DNA of 27,902 nucleotides from Verrucomicrobiota bacterium (GCA_023430565.1 JAEZAD010000341.1:1-27902); one strand, 5' to 3'. Counted from the stretch's first letter, positions 15,004 to 23,329 are shown. A program made the numbers and translations. Notes: generated from the sequence alone by a model not told the origin.

Positions 15004-16119
15004 TCAACGCAGCTTCAGCGTCGCCAAACCCGCGAGCGCACACCCGAGCGACAACACCCAAAACCGCAACACCACCTTCGTCTCCGGCCAGCCTTTTTTC
15101 TGAAAATGATGGTGCAGCGGCGCCATCAGGAACACCCGCCGCCCCGCGCCAAACCGCCGTTTCGTGTATTTGAACCAGCCGACCTGGATCACCACCGACA
15201 ACAACTCCGCCACGAACACCCCGCCGACGATCACCAGCGTGAACGGCTGGTGTATCATGAAAGCCATCACACCGATCAACCCGCCCAGCGCCAGCGAACC
15301 CGTGTCGCCCATGAACACCTCCGCCGGATGCGAGTTATACCAGAGAAACGCCATGCACCCGCCGATCAACGCCCCGCAGATCACCGTCAATTCCCCCGTT
15401 CCCGGCACGTAGCTCATCAGCAGATACTCCGACAGCAGCACGTTCCCCGCCGCATACGCCATGATGCCAAACACCAGCGCGACCGAGATCGTGCAGCCCA
15501 CCGCCAGCCCATCGAGCCCGTCCGTCAGGTTGATCGCATTGCTGAACCCCACGATCCACAGGTAGATCAACACCAGCAGCAGCCACCACGGCATGTGCGC
15601 AATCACCGCCGCCTTGAAAAACGGCACCCACAACTCGCGGATCTTCTGCGCGCTCGCCGGATGCCACAGCAAAATCGCCAGCGCGCCCGCCGTCGCGAGC
15701 GACTGCCAGCCGATCTTTTCCCACGACGAAATCCCGTCCCGGTTCTTGTGGACGACTTTCAGATAATCGTCGCGCCACCCCGGGACTGTCAGCGCCGCAT
15801 AAACAAACAGGCTCACAAACACCCACACGTTCGGCAGCGCCCACAACGCGGAGCTCAAAAACACCGCCAGAAAAATAATCAGCCCGCCCATCGTCGGCGT
15901 GTGCTTCTTGTCGAAATACGTCGCGCCCAGCGCGCCCGTCCGGTCGTCGATGTAGCCGTGACCGAACTTCAGCTCGCGAAACTTCGCGATCAACCGCGGC
16001 GCGATGATGAACCCGGTGAACAGCGCCGTAATCGCCGCCAGCAGCGTTCGCACCGTGATATACCGCAGCAGCCGCAACGGCCCGAAATACGCCTCGTAAT
16101 CGGCCAGGTAACTCAGCAT
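15004..16119 (-). CDS. mraY: Phospho-N-acetylmuramoyl-pentapeptide-transferase MraY
   Basis: 371 residues, about ten membrane helices. Transfers phospho-MurNAc-pentapeptide to undecaprenyl phosphate, giving lipid I on the inner face of the membrane. Motifs are KKHTPTMGG, the catalytic Asp-Asp pair in GWRDDYLKV, FSNAINLTDGLDGLA, EVFMGDTGSLALGG and the cytoplasmic loop APLHHHFQKKGWPE. All are intact. The ATG at 16119 lies 16 bp after the murF stop and 15 bp separate its stop from murD. Confidence 0.97.
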   Translation of the reverse strand: MLSYLADYEAYFGPLRLLRYITVRTLLAAITALFTGFIIAPRLIAKFRELKFGHGYIDDRTGALGATYFDKKHTPTMGGLIIFLAVFLSSALWALPNVWVFVSLFVYAALTVPGWRDDYLKVVHKNRDGISSWEKIGWQSLATAGALAILLWHPASAQKIRELWVPFFKAAVIAHMPWWLLLVLIYLWIVGFSNAINLTDGLDGLAVGCTISVALVFGIMAYAAGNVLLSEYLLMSYVPGTGELTVICGALIGGCMAFLWYNSHPAEVFMGDTGSLALGGLIGVMAFMIHQPFTLVIVGGVFVAELLSVVIQVGWFKYTKRRFGAGRRVFLMAPLHHHFQKKGWPETKVVLRFWVLSLGCALAGLATLKLR

Positions 16120-16135
16120 CGGTCCGTCCCCCCGC

Positions 16136-17632
16136 TCACGCGTGCACCTCCGTGGGTGCGCTCTCCAAAATTCTTTCCAGCGCCCAGCGCCGGCTGCCCT
16201 TCACGAACACCGCGCCCTTCCATTCCGCAAACACGCCCGCGATCTCCGCGACATCCTTCGCCGCCTTCACCTGCTCGTCCTTCCCGCCGCCTTCGCGCGC
16301 ACCCGTGGTCACCGCCGCCGCGTGATCGCCGATCGCAAACAACACATCGCCCGCCCGCAGTCGCAACGACCGCCCGAGCGCCCGATGAAGCATCTCCGCC
16401 TCCGCGCCGAGTTCTTCCATCCCGCCAATCACGAACAGCCTTCGCTCCTCCGCCGGCGCCACATCGTAAAACGTCTCCAACGCATCCGCCATCGACGCCG
16501 GATTCGCGTTGTAACAGTCCAGATACAACAGCCGCCCATTCTCCCGCCGCAGCTCCCCGCGCAGCCTCGCCGGCTCCCATTTCTGCAGCCGTTCCTGTAT
16601 CCGCTCTTTCGGCACGCCGAGCCACAACGCCGCACAAATCGCCAGCGCCGCGTTCTGCGCCATCCCATCCGTCACCCGGCGAAACGTAAACACCAGCGGC
16701 GGCGGCGCCCCATACGCCAGCGCCACCGCGGTCGCATCGCCGCGCTGCGTCAGCGTGAAAAACACCCGGTCCTTCGGCGGCTCCGCCGGTCGCAGCACAT
16801 CCGCCCGCTCCACCACCATCTGCCGCACATCGAGCTCGCGAAACGCCGCGAACTCCGCGCACTGCCGCGGAAAAATCGCCACGCCCGCCGTCTTCACCGC
16901 CGCCGGCAGTTTCGCCTTCTCCTTCGCCACACCGTCGAGTCCGCCCAGCTCCGCCGTGTGCGCCGGCGCCACGAGCGTGATCAACGCCACGTCCGGCTCG
17001 ATCATCTCCGCCAGCGGCTCCATCTCCCCCGGCCCGCCGATCCCCGCCTCGATCACCGCAAACCGATGCCGTCCCGGCTCCAACCGCGTCAACGTCAACG
17101 GCACCCCGAGATGATTGTTCAAATTCCCCTCCGTCGCCAAAACCTCCCCCCATCCATTGTCACTTATTAAGTGACAATCTCCCCTCCCCGCCCGTGGGCC
17201 ATTCGCGGTCTTGTCACTTAATAGGTGACACTCCTTCCGGTCCTCGCCGCGACTTTCGCCGAGCAGCAGCGCGAGCAGATTCTTCGTCGACGTCTTCCCC
17301 GCACTACCCGAAACGCCGATCACCGGCCCTTTGAACAACCGCCGATGCTCCCGCGCAATCGCCTGAAACGCCTTCAGCGGATCCGCCACCACCAGCTGCG
17401 GCAGCGCCAAACTTTCTTTCGCCTTCGCCACAATCGCCGCGCTCGCTCCCGCCGCGTCCGCCGCCGCTAAAAAATCATGCCCGTCGCGCTTCTCCGTCTT
17501 GATCGCAACAAACACCTGCCCCGCCCGCAACTGCCGCGTGTCGATCGTAAATCCTTCCAACCGCGCACGCGGCTCCGTCGTCCAGCGCCCTCCCGTCCAC
17601 TTGGCCAAATCCTGTGCCGGAAATTCAGGCAT
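16136..17632 (-). CDS. murF: UDP-MurNAc-tripeptide--D-Ala-D-Ala ligase MurF
   Basis: 498 residues. Adds D-Ala-D-Ala, the product of Ddl, to the UDP-MurNAc-tripeptide. The N-terminal motif FTIDTRQLRAGQVFVAIKTEKRDGHDF, P-loop GSAGKTSTKNLL (109-120), ATEGNLNNHLGVPLTL (166-181) and YNANPASMADALE are all recognisable. Residues about 129-162, between the P-loop helix and ATEGN, form an insertion of roughly 33 residues compared with E. coli MurF. It contains CHLLSD and CHLISD encoded by two copies of a palindrome. The ATG at 17632 fits the family start but lies 15 nt from GAGGAGG. A TTG at 17656 overlapping the murE stop is an alternative. Confidence 0.95.
   Translation of the reverse strand: MPEFPAQDLAKWTGGRWTTEPRARLEGFTIDTRQLRAGQVFVAIKTEKRDGHDFLAAADAAGASAAIVAKAKESLALPQLVVADPLKAFQAIAREHRRLFKGPVIGVSGSAGKTSTKNLLALLLGESRGEDRKECHLLSDKTANGPRAGRGDCHLISDNGWGEVLATEGNLNNHLGVPLTLTRLEPGRHRFAVIEAGIGGPGEMEPLAEMIEPDVALITLVAPAHTAELGGLDGVAKEKAKLPAAVKTAGVAIFPRQCAEFAAFRELDVRQMVVERADVLRPAEPPKDRVFFTLTQRGDATAVALAYGAPPPLVFTFRRVTDGMAQNAALAICAALWLGVPKERIQERLQKWEPARLRGELRRENGRLLYLDCYNANPASMADALETFYDVAPAEERRLFVIGGMEELGAEAEMLHRALGRSLRLRAGDVLFAIGDHAAAVTTGAREGGGKDEQVKAAKDVAEIAGVFAEWKGAVFVKGSRRWALERILESAPTEVHA
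17156..17230. repeat. Two palindromic repeats in frame within murF
   Basis: On the coding strand the units are TGTCACCTATTAAGTGACA (17212-17230) and TGTCACTTAATAAGTGACA (17158-17176), 17 of 19 identical and 54 bp (18 codons) apart. The second extends to 11-bp perfect arms around one central base (17156-17178). They encode CHLLSD and CHLISD. The segment is more AT-rich than the surrounding gene, a sign of recent insertion. Confidence 0.8.
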
Positions 17633-17652
17633 GAGAGCAGGCCGCGTCCTCC

Positions 17653-19263
17653 TCAACGCGCCGCGTCGCTCCGCAGCGTTTTGATTTCGATCAGCTCCCG
17701 CACGACCTGCCGGTCGTCGAACGGAATCACCGTGTCCGCGAACTCCTGATAGCTCTCGTGGCCTTTCCCGGCAATCAGCAGCGAGTCGCCCGCCTTCAAG
17801 GCGTCCAGCGCCAGGCTGATCGCCCGACGCCGGTCATCGACCCACGCGATCTTTTCCGGCGCAACCACACCCGTCTTCATGTCTTCGAAAATCTGCGCGA
17901 GCGCTTCCGACCGCGGATTGTCCGCCGTCGCAAACGCGAAATCCGCGAAGTCCTGCACCGCCTTCACCATCAAGGGCCGCTTCGTCCGGTCGCGATTTCC
18001 GCCGCAACCGAATACCACGAACAGCCGCCCCGGCGTGATCGCCCGCAACATCCCGAGCGCATTCCGCAACGCATCGTCCGTGTGCGCATAATCGACGAGC
18101 ACGTTGAACGGCTGCCCCTGGTCGATTCGCTCCATGCGACCCGGCACGCCCTTGAACGCCCGCAGCCGCGCCAGAAACACCACCGGATCGCGCCCGAGCC
18201 CCCACGCCGTCGCGACTGCCGCCAGCAAATTGCTCACGTTGTAACGCCCGATCAGCGGCGATTCGATGTCCATCGTCCCGCCCGGCCACACCAGCCGGAA
18301 AGTCGAGTTCGTGAAGTTCAGCTTCAGGTTCTCCGCCCGCACGTCCGCCGCCGCGCTCTCGCCAAACGTCACCAGTTTCGGCACGAGTCCGTCCGCCCGC
18401 ACCTGCTCCGCGAGCTTTTCGCCATACGGGTCGTCGAGATTCACCACCGCCACCTTCGGCGGCGCCCCGCTTGCGCCCGAAAACAGCCGCGCCTTCACGG
18501 CGAAATACGCCTCCAGCGTCTTGTGATAATCGAGGTGGTCGCGTGTCAGATTCGTGAATACGGCTGCGCCAAACTGCAGCCCAAGCACACGCTGCTGGTC
18601 GATGCCATGCGAGCTCACCTCCATCACCGCCTGCCGGCAGCCCGCATCGCGCATCTGCGCCATCATGCCATAGATGTCCAACGACTCCGGCGTCGTCCGA
18701 TACGCCGGCACCGTCCGCGCGCCGAGATCGTAGTTGATCGTGCCGATCAGGCCGACGCGCTGATCGCCGTTGAGCAGATGCTTCAACAGATGCGTCACGG
18801 TCGTCTTCCCGTTCGTGCCGGTCACGCCGACCACCGTCATCTCGCGATCCGGAAACTTGTAATAACGCTGCGCGACCCGCGCGAGCGTCGCGCGCGCGTC
18901 CGCCACCTGGATGAACGTCACTTTCGCCGGCGGCAGCGCCGGCATCTTCTGCGTCACCACCGCGACGGCGCCGCGGTTCACCGCTTCGTCGATGAAGGTC
19001 GCACCGTCCGCCCGCAGGCCGGGCAGCGCGAAGAACAACGTGCCGGGCACCACGCGACGGCTGTCGAGCACGAGGCCGGAGATCGGCCGGTCGAGGCTTC
19101 CTTTCACGGCGACGATCTCCTCGTCGCTGAAGTAGTCGGAAAGTTTCGGGGCCATTTTGAAGACGCGATTGCGGACGAGGGTTTCCTCACGCGTGCGGCG
19201 CGCCGCGGGGCGGGGCGCGAAGGCGTGAATCAACGGATAATTTTGCGAAAGATAACCGATCAC
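17653..19263 (-). CDS. murE: UDP-MurNAc-tripeptide synthetase MurE (meso-diaminopimelate-adding type)
   Basis: 536 residues. Adds the third stem residue. Motifs are LVLDSRRVVPGTLFFAL, P-loop GTNGKTT (149-155), RTTPESLD, MEVSSHGI, YFAVKARLF with the Lys (257) that is carbamylated in the family, and DYAHTDDALRNAL. DNPR (448-451) is the signature for meso-diaminopimelate, so the wall is predicted to be of the DAP type. The start is GTG at 19263: it overlaps the ftsI TGA (GTGA) and has a strong ribosome-binding site (GGGAGGAG, 7-nt spacing). This adds about 36 residues before MAPKLSDYF, where typical MurE proteins begin. Confidence 0.95.
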   Translation of the reverse strand: MIGYLSQNYPLIHAFAPRPAARRTREETLVRNRVFKMAPKLSDYFSDEEIVAVKGSLDRPISGLVLDSRRVVPGTLFFALPGLRADGATFIDEAVNRGAVAVVTQKMPALPPAKVTFIQVADARATLARVAQRYYKFPDREMTVVGVTGTNGKTTVTHLLKHLLNGDQRVGLIGTINYDLGARTVPAYRTTPESLDIYGMMAQMRDAGCRQAVMEVSSHGIDQQRVLGLQFGAAVFTNLTRDHLDYHKTLEAYFAVKARLFSGASGAPPKVAVVNLDDPYGEKLAEQVRADGLVPKLVTFGESAAADVRAENLKLNFTNSTFRLVWPGGTMDIESPLIGRYNVSNLLAAVATAWGLGRDPVVFLARLRAFKGVPGRMERIDQGQPFNVLVDYAHTDDALRNALGMLRAITPGRLFVVFGCGGNRDRTKRPLMVKAVQDFADFAFATADNPRSEALAQIFEDMKTGVVAPEKIAWVDDRRRAISLALDALKAGDSLLIAGKGHESYQEFADTVIPFDDRQVVRELIEIKTLRSDAAR

Positions 19264-21197
19264 CGGTGGACTCCTCCCATGACGATGTTGCTGCCGCCCG
19301 CTTCGGAATACACGGGCTTGATATCGAGATATTGGATGAGTTGTTCACCGATGCGCTTGAACGACGGCGCTGCCACCAGACCACCTGAGGCGTAGCGCCC
19401 CTTCAGCGGGTCAGCATCGTCGATGATGACCGAGATCGCAACCTGCGGCCGGCTCGCCGGAAAAAACCCCACAAACGACGCCACGTGGTGCTGGCTCGAG
19501 TAGCGCCCATCGATGATCTTCTGCGTCGACCCGGTCTTGCCCGCCACTTCGTAGTTCGCGATCGCCGCCGCCTTGCCCGTGCCGTCGACCGGAACGCCCT
19601 GCAGGTATTTGCGCATCGTGCGCGCCGTCGCCTCGGAGATCACCCGATGCTTCGCCGCCGGGCCATACCGGTAAACCACCTCGCCGCCCGCATCGCGCAC
19701 CTCGCGAATCACCTGCGGGCGCAACAACATCCCGCCGCTCGCAATCACGCCCATCGCCATGTGCATCTGCAGCGGCGTCGCCGACACCGAATGCCCGATC
19801 GGCATGCGCGTAATCGTCAGCCCGTCCCACCCGCGGCCTCCCGGCACCGCCAAAATGCCGTCCTCCTCCCCGCCCGTGGGGAAGCCCGTCAGCTGGCCGA
19901 AACCAAACGCGCGCGCGTAATCAACGAACTTGTCCTGCCCCACCAGCAGCGCGAGTTGCACCGCACCGCGGTTGCTGGATTTCGAAACGATCTCTGCCAC
20001 CGCCAGCGGTTCGTCGAAGCGATGATCCTCGCCAGGCAAGCTGCGCGATTTTCCGAGATAATCGATATGGGTGATGCTGCAGTCGAAACGCATTCCCGGC
20101 TTGATCATCCCTTCGTTCTCCGCCGCCGAGGCTGCGACGATCTTGAACACCGAACCCGGCTCGTAGATGTCGGTAATCGCGACATTGCGCATCACGTGTT
20201 GTTCGCGTTTCGGGATCTTGTTGTAGGCGTTGAGATCGAAGGTCGGGTAATTGCCGAGCGCCAGGATGAAGCCGGTCTGCGGATCGCTCACGATGATCGT
20301 CGCCTTCTCGGGCGCATACGTGGCAGCGATGTAGGCGAGCTCCTGCTCGACGATGTGCTGGATCGTCGCGTCGATCGAAAGCGTCACCGAATAGCCGTCC
20401 GCCGCCGGCACTTCCCGCGTGCGAAACTGCGCGACTTCCCGCCCTTTTCCGTCGCGCTCGCCCTCGCGCCAGCCGTCCCGCCCGCGCAGATAAAAATCGG
20501 CATAGTTCTCGATGCCCGCCGCCGGCACGTCCGCCTTGTTCACGAACCCGACGATGTGCGCCGCCAGCGTCTTGTGCGGATACGCGCGACGATAAACCCG
20601 GTTGCCGTAGACACCCTTGATCCCGAGTTCCTGGATTTTCGCGTAAACCGTTTCGGTCACACCTTCGCTCAATTTCACCCAACGAATCGGCTGCTCGCCG
20701 TTTTCGACGACGCGCTCCTCCACTTCGGTGTCGTCCTCCTCGTCACCCGTCGCCGCGGCATCCGCCCCGCTCTTCGTCGTCGGGTCGAAGATCGCAAAGC
20801 GCGCCTCCGCGTCCGGGTTCTCCTTCGGCCCGGACTTGATCTTCACCGGCCGCGTTTTCGTCTGAAACACCTGCGTCAGCTTGCCCAGCGGGATCCCGAT
20901 CATCTGCGCGAGCTCCGGCCACTTCGCCTCGTCCTCCGGCCGCAGCACCTGCGGATCGACGCCCAGCACGATCATCGATCGGCTCGTCGCCAGAATGCTG
21001 CCGTTGCGATCCAGAATATCGCCGCGACGCGCGTGCTCGACCACGATCTGCCGGCGCGCCTTTTCGATTCCCGCCATCAACTCCTCGCGATCGATCACGT
21101 GCAGATGCACCAGGCGCACGCCCACCCCGGCAAAACAGCCGACGATCCCCACCGCAAGGAGGACGAGGCGGTAGTTGGAGGCGAAGCCGCGTGACAT
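19260..21197 (-). CDS. ftsI: Septal peptidoglycan transpeptidase FtsI/PBP3 (class B PBP)
   Basis: 645 residues. Cross-links septal peptidoglycan as partner of FtsW. One N-terminal membrane helix (about 9-30) is followed by a dimerisation domain (RGDILDRNGSILATS) and the transpeptidase domain with EPGSVFK (Ser349, Lys352), SKSSNRG (Ser407 to Asn409) and AGKTGSTQK (554-556). All three penicillin-binding motifs are intact. There is no PASTA domain. An acidic stretch near residues 144-170 (GDEEDDTEVEERVVENGEQ) looks like a lineage-specific insertion in the N-terminal domain. The ATG at 21197 follows the ftsL-like gene by 9 bp, and the stop overlaps murE. Confidence 0.95.
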   Translation of the reverse strand: MSRGFASNYRLVLLAVGIVGCFAGVGVRLVHLHVIDREELMAGIEKARRQIVVEHARRGDILDRNGSILATSRSMIVLGVDPQVLRPEDEAKWPELAQMIGIPLGKLTQVFQTKTRPVKIKSGPKENPDAEARFAIFDPTTKSGADAAATGDEEDDTEVEERVVENGEQPIRWVKLSEGVTETVYAKIQELGIKGVYGNRVYRRAYPHKTLAAHIVGFVNKADVPAAGIENYADFYLRGRDGWREGERDGKGREVAQFRTREVPAADGYSVTLSIDATIQHIVEQELAYIAATYAPEKATIIVSDPQTGFILALGNYPTFDLNAYNKIPKREQHVMRNVAITDIYEPGSVFKIVAASAAENEGMIKPGMRFDCSITHIDYLGKSRSLPGEDHRFDEPLAVAEIVSKSSNRGAVQLALLVGQDKFVDYARAFGFGQLTGFPTGGEEDGILAVPGGRGWDGLTITRMPIGHSVSATPLQMHMAMGVIASGGMLLRPQVIREVRDAGGEVVYRYGPAAKHRVISEATARTMRKYLQGVPVDGTGKAAAIANYEVAGKTGSTQKIIDGRYSSQHHVASFVGFFPASRPQVAISVIIDDADPLKGRYASGGLVAAPSFKRIGEQLIQYLDIKPVYSEAGGSNIVMGGVHR

Positions 21198-21206
21198 GGC
21201 GCCGGG

Positions 21207-21599
21207 TCAACGTCGCGCGAGAGGCACGTAAACCGCGGCCGCCGGCGCCGCATCGCCGAAGAGCCCGGCGTTGCGCTTCGCGGCGAGCCGCATGACCGGA
21301 TCTTCGCCCAGCCGCACGATCTGCGCATGGCTCGGCTGCACGAGGCCGAGTTTCCACTCGGCGTTGCGGCGCAGCAGCACCTGCGTGTCGCGCTCGCTCT
21401 CGGCCGCCGTGATCGTCTCGGCCAGATGCCGCTCGATCATCGCGATCCGCGCATCGAGCTGCTTGTTGGCATTGGCTGTAACCGAAATCTGGTGACGCAT
21501 CCAGACGGTCCCGAGACCGATCGAGCCGCTGAATCCGATCATCACCAGCGTATACACCAGGAGCTGGTTCACGAATCCTTGGTTGGAAGAGAGGTTCAT
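21207..21599 (-). CDS. ftsL: FtsL-like division protein (one membrane helix plus coiled coil)
   Basis: 130 residues. The sequence itself is not diagnostic. The call rests on topology and position: a membrane helix at about 12-34 (LLVYTLVMIGFSGSIGLGTVW), then a heptad-like segment (about 40-85, NKQLDARIAMIERHLAETITAAESERD), in the slot between rsmH and ftsI where ftsL stands in most dcw clusters. FtsL bridges FtsQ, FtsB and FtsI/FtsW. The tail after residue 100 is Ala-rich. The start ATG has only a weak ribosome-binding site. No separate ftsB-like gene is seen in the window. Confidence 0.75.
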   Translation of the reverse strand: MNLSSNQGFVNQLLVYTLVMIGFSGSIGLGTVWMRHQISVTANANKQLDARIAMIERHLAETITAAESERDTQVLLRRNAEWKLGLVQPSHAQIVRLGEDPVMRLAAKRNAGLFGDAAPAAAVYVPLARR

Positions 21600-21635
21600 C
21601 TCGCTTGTGGGGGTAAAAGGGTTCGCGCGCCGCGC

Positions 21636-22556
21636 TCAGAGTTTTCGCAACGCCCGCAGCTTCGCCGAGCGGCTCCGTGGATTCGCCGCGATCTCCTCGT
21701 CGGTCGGCGTCGTCGGCTTGCGCGTGAGGGGCTCGGCCAGCTTCACCCGCAGATCCTGCGGCGTCGCGTCGCTCGCACTCTCCGGCTGCCCGCACATCCG
21801 CCGGAAAAATTGCTTCACCGGCCGGTCCTCGAGCGAATGAAAGCTGATCGCGCACAGCACGCCGCCCGCCGCGAGCTTCGCAAACGCCGCCGGCAGCGCG
21901 CGCTCGATCGCACCGATCTCGTCGTTCACCGCGATCCGGATGCCCTGAAACGCCCGCGTCGCCGGATGAATCTTCGATGCATGCCGGTCCCGCGCCGGGA
22001 TCGCCTCCGCAATGACATTCGCCAGCGACGCCGTCCGCGCGAGCGCTCCCGTGCCGCGCGCCGCCATCAACGCGCGCACCACGCGCCGCCAGTTCTGCTC
22101 CTCGCCGAAATCCCGCACCGCCCGCACCAGCATTTCCTCGGTCGCCGTTTCGAGCCATCGGCTCGCCGGCACGCCGCTGCGCGGATCCATCCGCATGTCC
22201 GCCGGCGCATCGTGGCGAAACGAAAAACCGCGCTCCACCTCGTCGAGCTGAAACGACGACACGCCCAAATCGAACAACCCGCCGTCGAACCCTTCGTGCG
22301 AAATCTCCGCCAGCCGCCCAAAGTCGCGATCGACGAGCTCAAACCGCTCGCCGAACTCCGCGCGCAACGACTCCGCCCGCCCCTGCGCCGCCGGATCGCG
22401 ATCCAGCGCGACCACACTCACGCCATCCGCCGCCTCGAGCAGCGCCCGCGTGTGTCCGCCACCACCAAACGTGCAGTCGAGATACCGTCCGCCCGTGCGC
22501 GGCGCGAGCAGCGCCAGCACCTCGCACAGCAACACGGGTTGATGGCCGGGAGTCAT
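21636..22556 (-). CDS. rsmH: 16S rRNA (cytosine(1402)-N4)-methyltransferase RsmH (MraW)
   Basis: 306 residues. Methylates N4 of C1402 in the 30S decoding centre using S-adenosylmethionine. It starts with the family sequence HQPVLLCEVLALL, followed by the SAM-binding loop YLDCTFGGGGHTRALLE, then FDLGVSSFQLDEVERGFSFRHDAPADMRMD, TRAFQGIRIAVNDE and ISFHSLEDRPVKQFFR. It ends NPRSRSAKLRALRK, the conserved C-terminus. The ATG at 22556 matches the family start. Frames open upstream overlap the small ORF and are not RsmH-like. Confidence 0.96.
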   Translation of the reverse strand: MTPGHQPVLLCEVLALLAPRTGGRYLDCTFGGGGHTRALLEAADGVSVVALDRDPAAQGRAESLRAEFGERFELVDRDFGRLAEISHEGFDGGLFDLGVSSFQLDEVERGFSFRHDAPADMRMDPRSGVPASRWLETATEEMLVRAVRDFGEEQNWRRVVRALMAARGTGALARTASLANVIAEAIPARDRHASKIHPATRAFQGIRIAVNDEIGAIERALPAAFAKLAAGGVLCAISFHSLEDRPVKQFFRRMCGQPESASDATPQDLRVKLAEPLTRKPTTPTDEEIAANPRSRSAKLRALRKL

Positions 22557-22572
22557 GGTCTGCAGCGGCCTC

Positions 22573-22779
22573 TCAACGCGCGCGCTCATCGGCTCCCTTG
22601 CGCCCCGCGGTTTTCTTTTTCCCGACCAGTCGCAGCACCAGGCTGTCGCGCACGCGCGGGCTGGCCGACGCCTCGGCACCGCGCGCCTCGGCCTTGTCCG
22701 CCGGGAAAACGCGTTCGACCGCGAACGACACCGGTTTCCGGGCCGCCGGCGTAGCAGGGTTTTTGGCCGCGCGCGCCAT
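22573..22779 (-). CDS. Small basic hypothetical protein between mraZ and rsmH
   Basis: 68 residues, rich in Ala, Lys and Arg, with a basic tail (LVGKKKTAGRKGADERAR). I recognise no domain and predict no membrane segment. The ATG at 22779 is separated from the mraZ stop by a single base, and rsmH starts 16 bp after its stop, so it fits the operon spacing exactly. Without it there would be a 224-bp gap in a compact cluster. It could be a nucleic-acid-binding or regulatory small protein, or a non-coding spacer that happens to be open. Conservation in relatives would decide. Confidence 0.5.
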   Translation of the reverse strand: MARAAKNPATPAARKPVSFAVERVFPADKAEARGAEASASPRVRDSLVLRLVGKKKTAGRKGADERAR

Positions 22780-22780
22780 C

Positions 22781-23233
22781 TCAGATTCCCATCCGGCGCA
22801 TGATGTCGCCGAAGTTCTCGCCCGCCGTCCGAGCCTCGACCTTCGCCCAACGCTCGGGCGAGTAGATGTTGAACTTCGTCAGCGAGCCCACGAGCACCGC
22901 GTCCTTGTTCAGGCCCGCATGCGTGCGCAGCGCCTCCTCCAGGCCCATGCGGCCCGACTTGTCGAACCACAGCTGCTGCGTCTGCGCGAAAAACCGCGCC
23001 GCGAAATCCTGCCCCGCCCCGTCGCTCAACGCCACCTGCGCAATCTTCGCGCGCAGTTTCTCCACCTCATCCGGCGGCAACACCGCTACATATCCATCCG
23101 GGTGCGGCGTCGCCAGAAACGCATCGTCCTCCCCGTGCGCATAGCGCCACGCCGACGGAATCGTGAGCCGAAACTTGTCGTCGAGGGTGTGCCTGAAAAG
23201 GCCCGTGTAGAGACTTTTGCCGGGTTGAGCCAT
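22781..23233 (-). CDS. mraZ: Transcriptional regulator MraZ
   Basis: 150 residues, the usual length. MraZ forms a ring of SpoVT/AbrB-like domains and represses the dcw operon in organisms where it has been studied. The first domain begins YTGLFRHTLDDKFRLTIPSAWR, the second contains LWFDKSGRMGLEEALRTHAGLNKDAVLVGSLTKFNIYSPERW. The ATG at 23233 matches the family start; a frame open 13 codons upstream is not MraZ-like. The GGAGG sequence upstream is 16 nt away, in a hairpin loop. It is the first gene of the cluster, with TGGGAC boxes in its leader that suggest autoregulation. Confidence 0.95.
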   Translation of the reverse strand: MAQPGKSLYTGLFRHTLDDKFRLTIPSAWRYAHGEDDAFLATPHPDGYVAVLPPDEVEKLRAKIAQVALSDGAGQDFAARFFAQTQQLWFDKSGRMGLEEALRTHAGLNKDAVLVGSLTKFNIYSPERWAKVEARTAGENFGDIMRRMGI

Positions 23234-23239
23234 TGATGC

Positions 23240-23306
23240 TTGGGACACGCCTCCTGTCCCAAAGTGCTGCAATCTGTCCCATTTTGCCCCCCAACCGTCA
23301 AGCCAA
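23240..23306 (-). promoter_or_regulatory. mraZ control region: TGGGAC boxes, hairpin, possible -35
   Basis: Read towards mraZ, two identical TGGGACA boxes (23275-23281 and 23255-23261) lie exactly 20 bp apart, and a TTGGGG stretch lies further upstream. Known MraZ operators are direct TGGG-type repeats with about 10-bp periodicity, so this fits with one repeat degenerate. The proximal box also forms an inverted repeat with TGTCCCAA (23240-23247), arms of 8 bp around a loop holding the GGAGG. TTGACG (23296-23301) is a possible -35 element, but I see no convincing -10. Confidence 0.5.
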
Positions 23307-23329
23307 GACCCGGCAGAAACCCGGATTTG

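Noticed and set aside
13051..16689. A plus-strand open frame of about 1,200 codons
   Set aside because: It is antisense to lysM, murD, mraY and murF, extremely rich in Arg, His and Pro, and contains no domain. Long antisense frames are expected in GC-rich genes with strong codon bias. The minus-strand genes are unambiguous.
23296..23301. A complete sigma-70 promoter for mraZ
   Set aside because: TTGACG is a fair -35, but no good -10 lies 16-18 bp downstream, so only a possible promoter is recorded within the control region.
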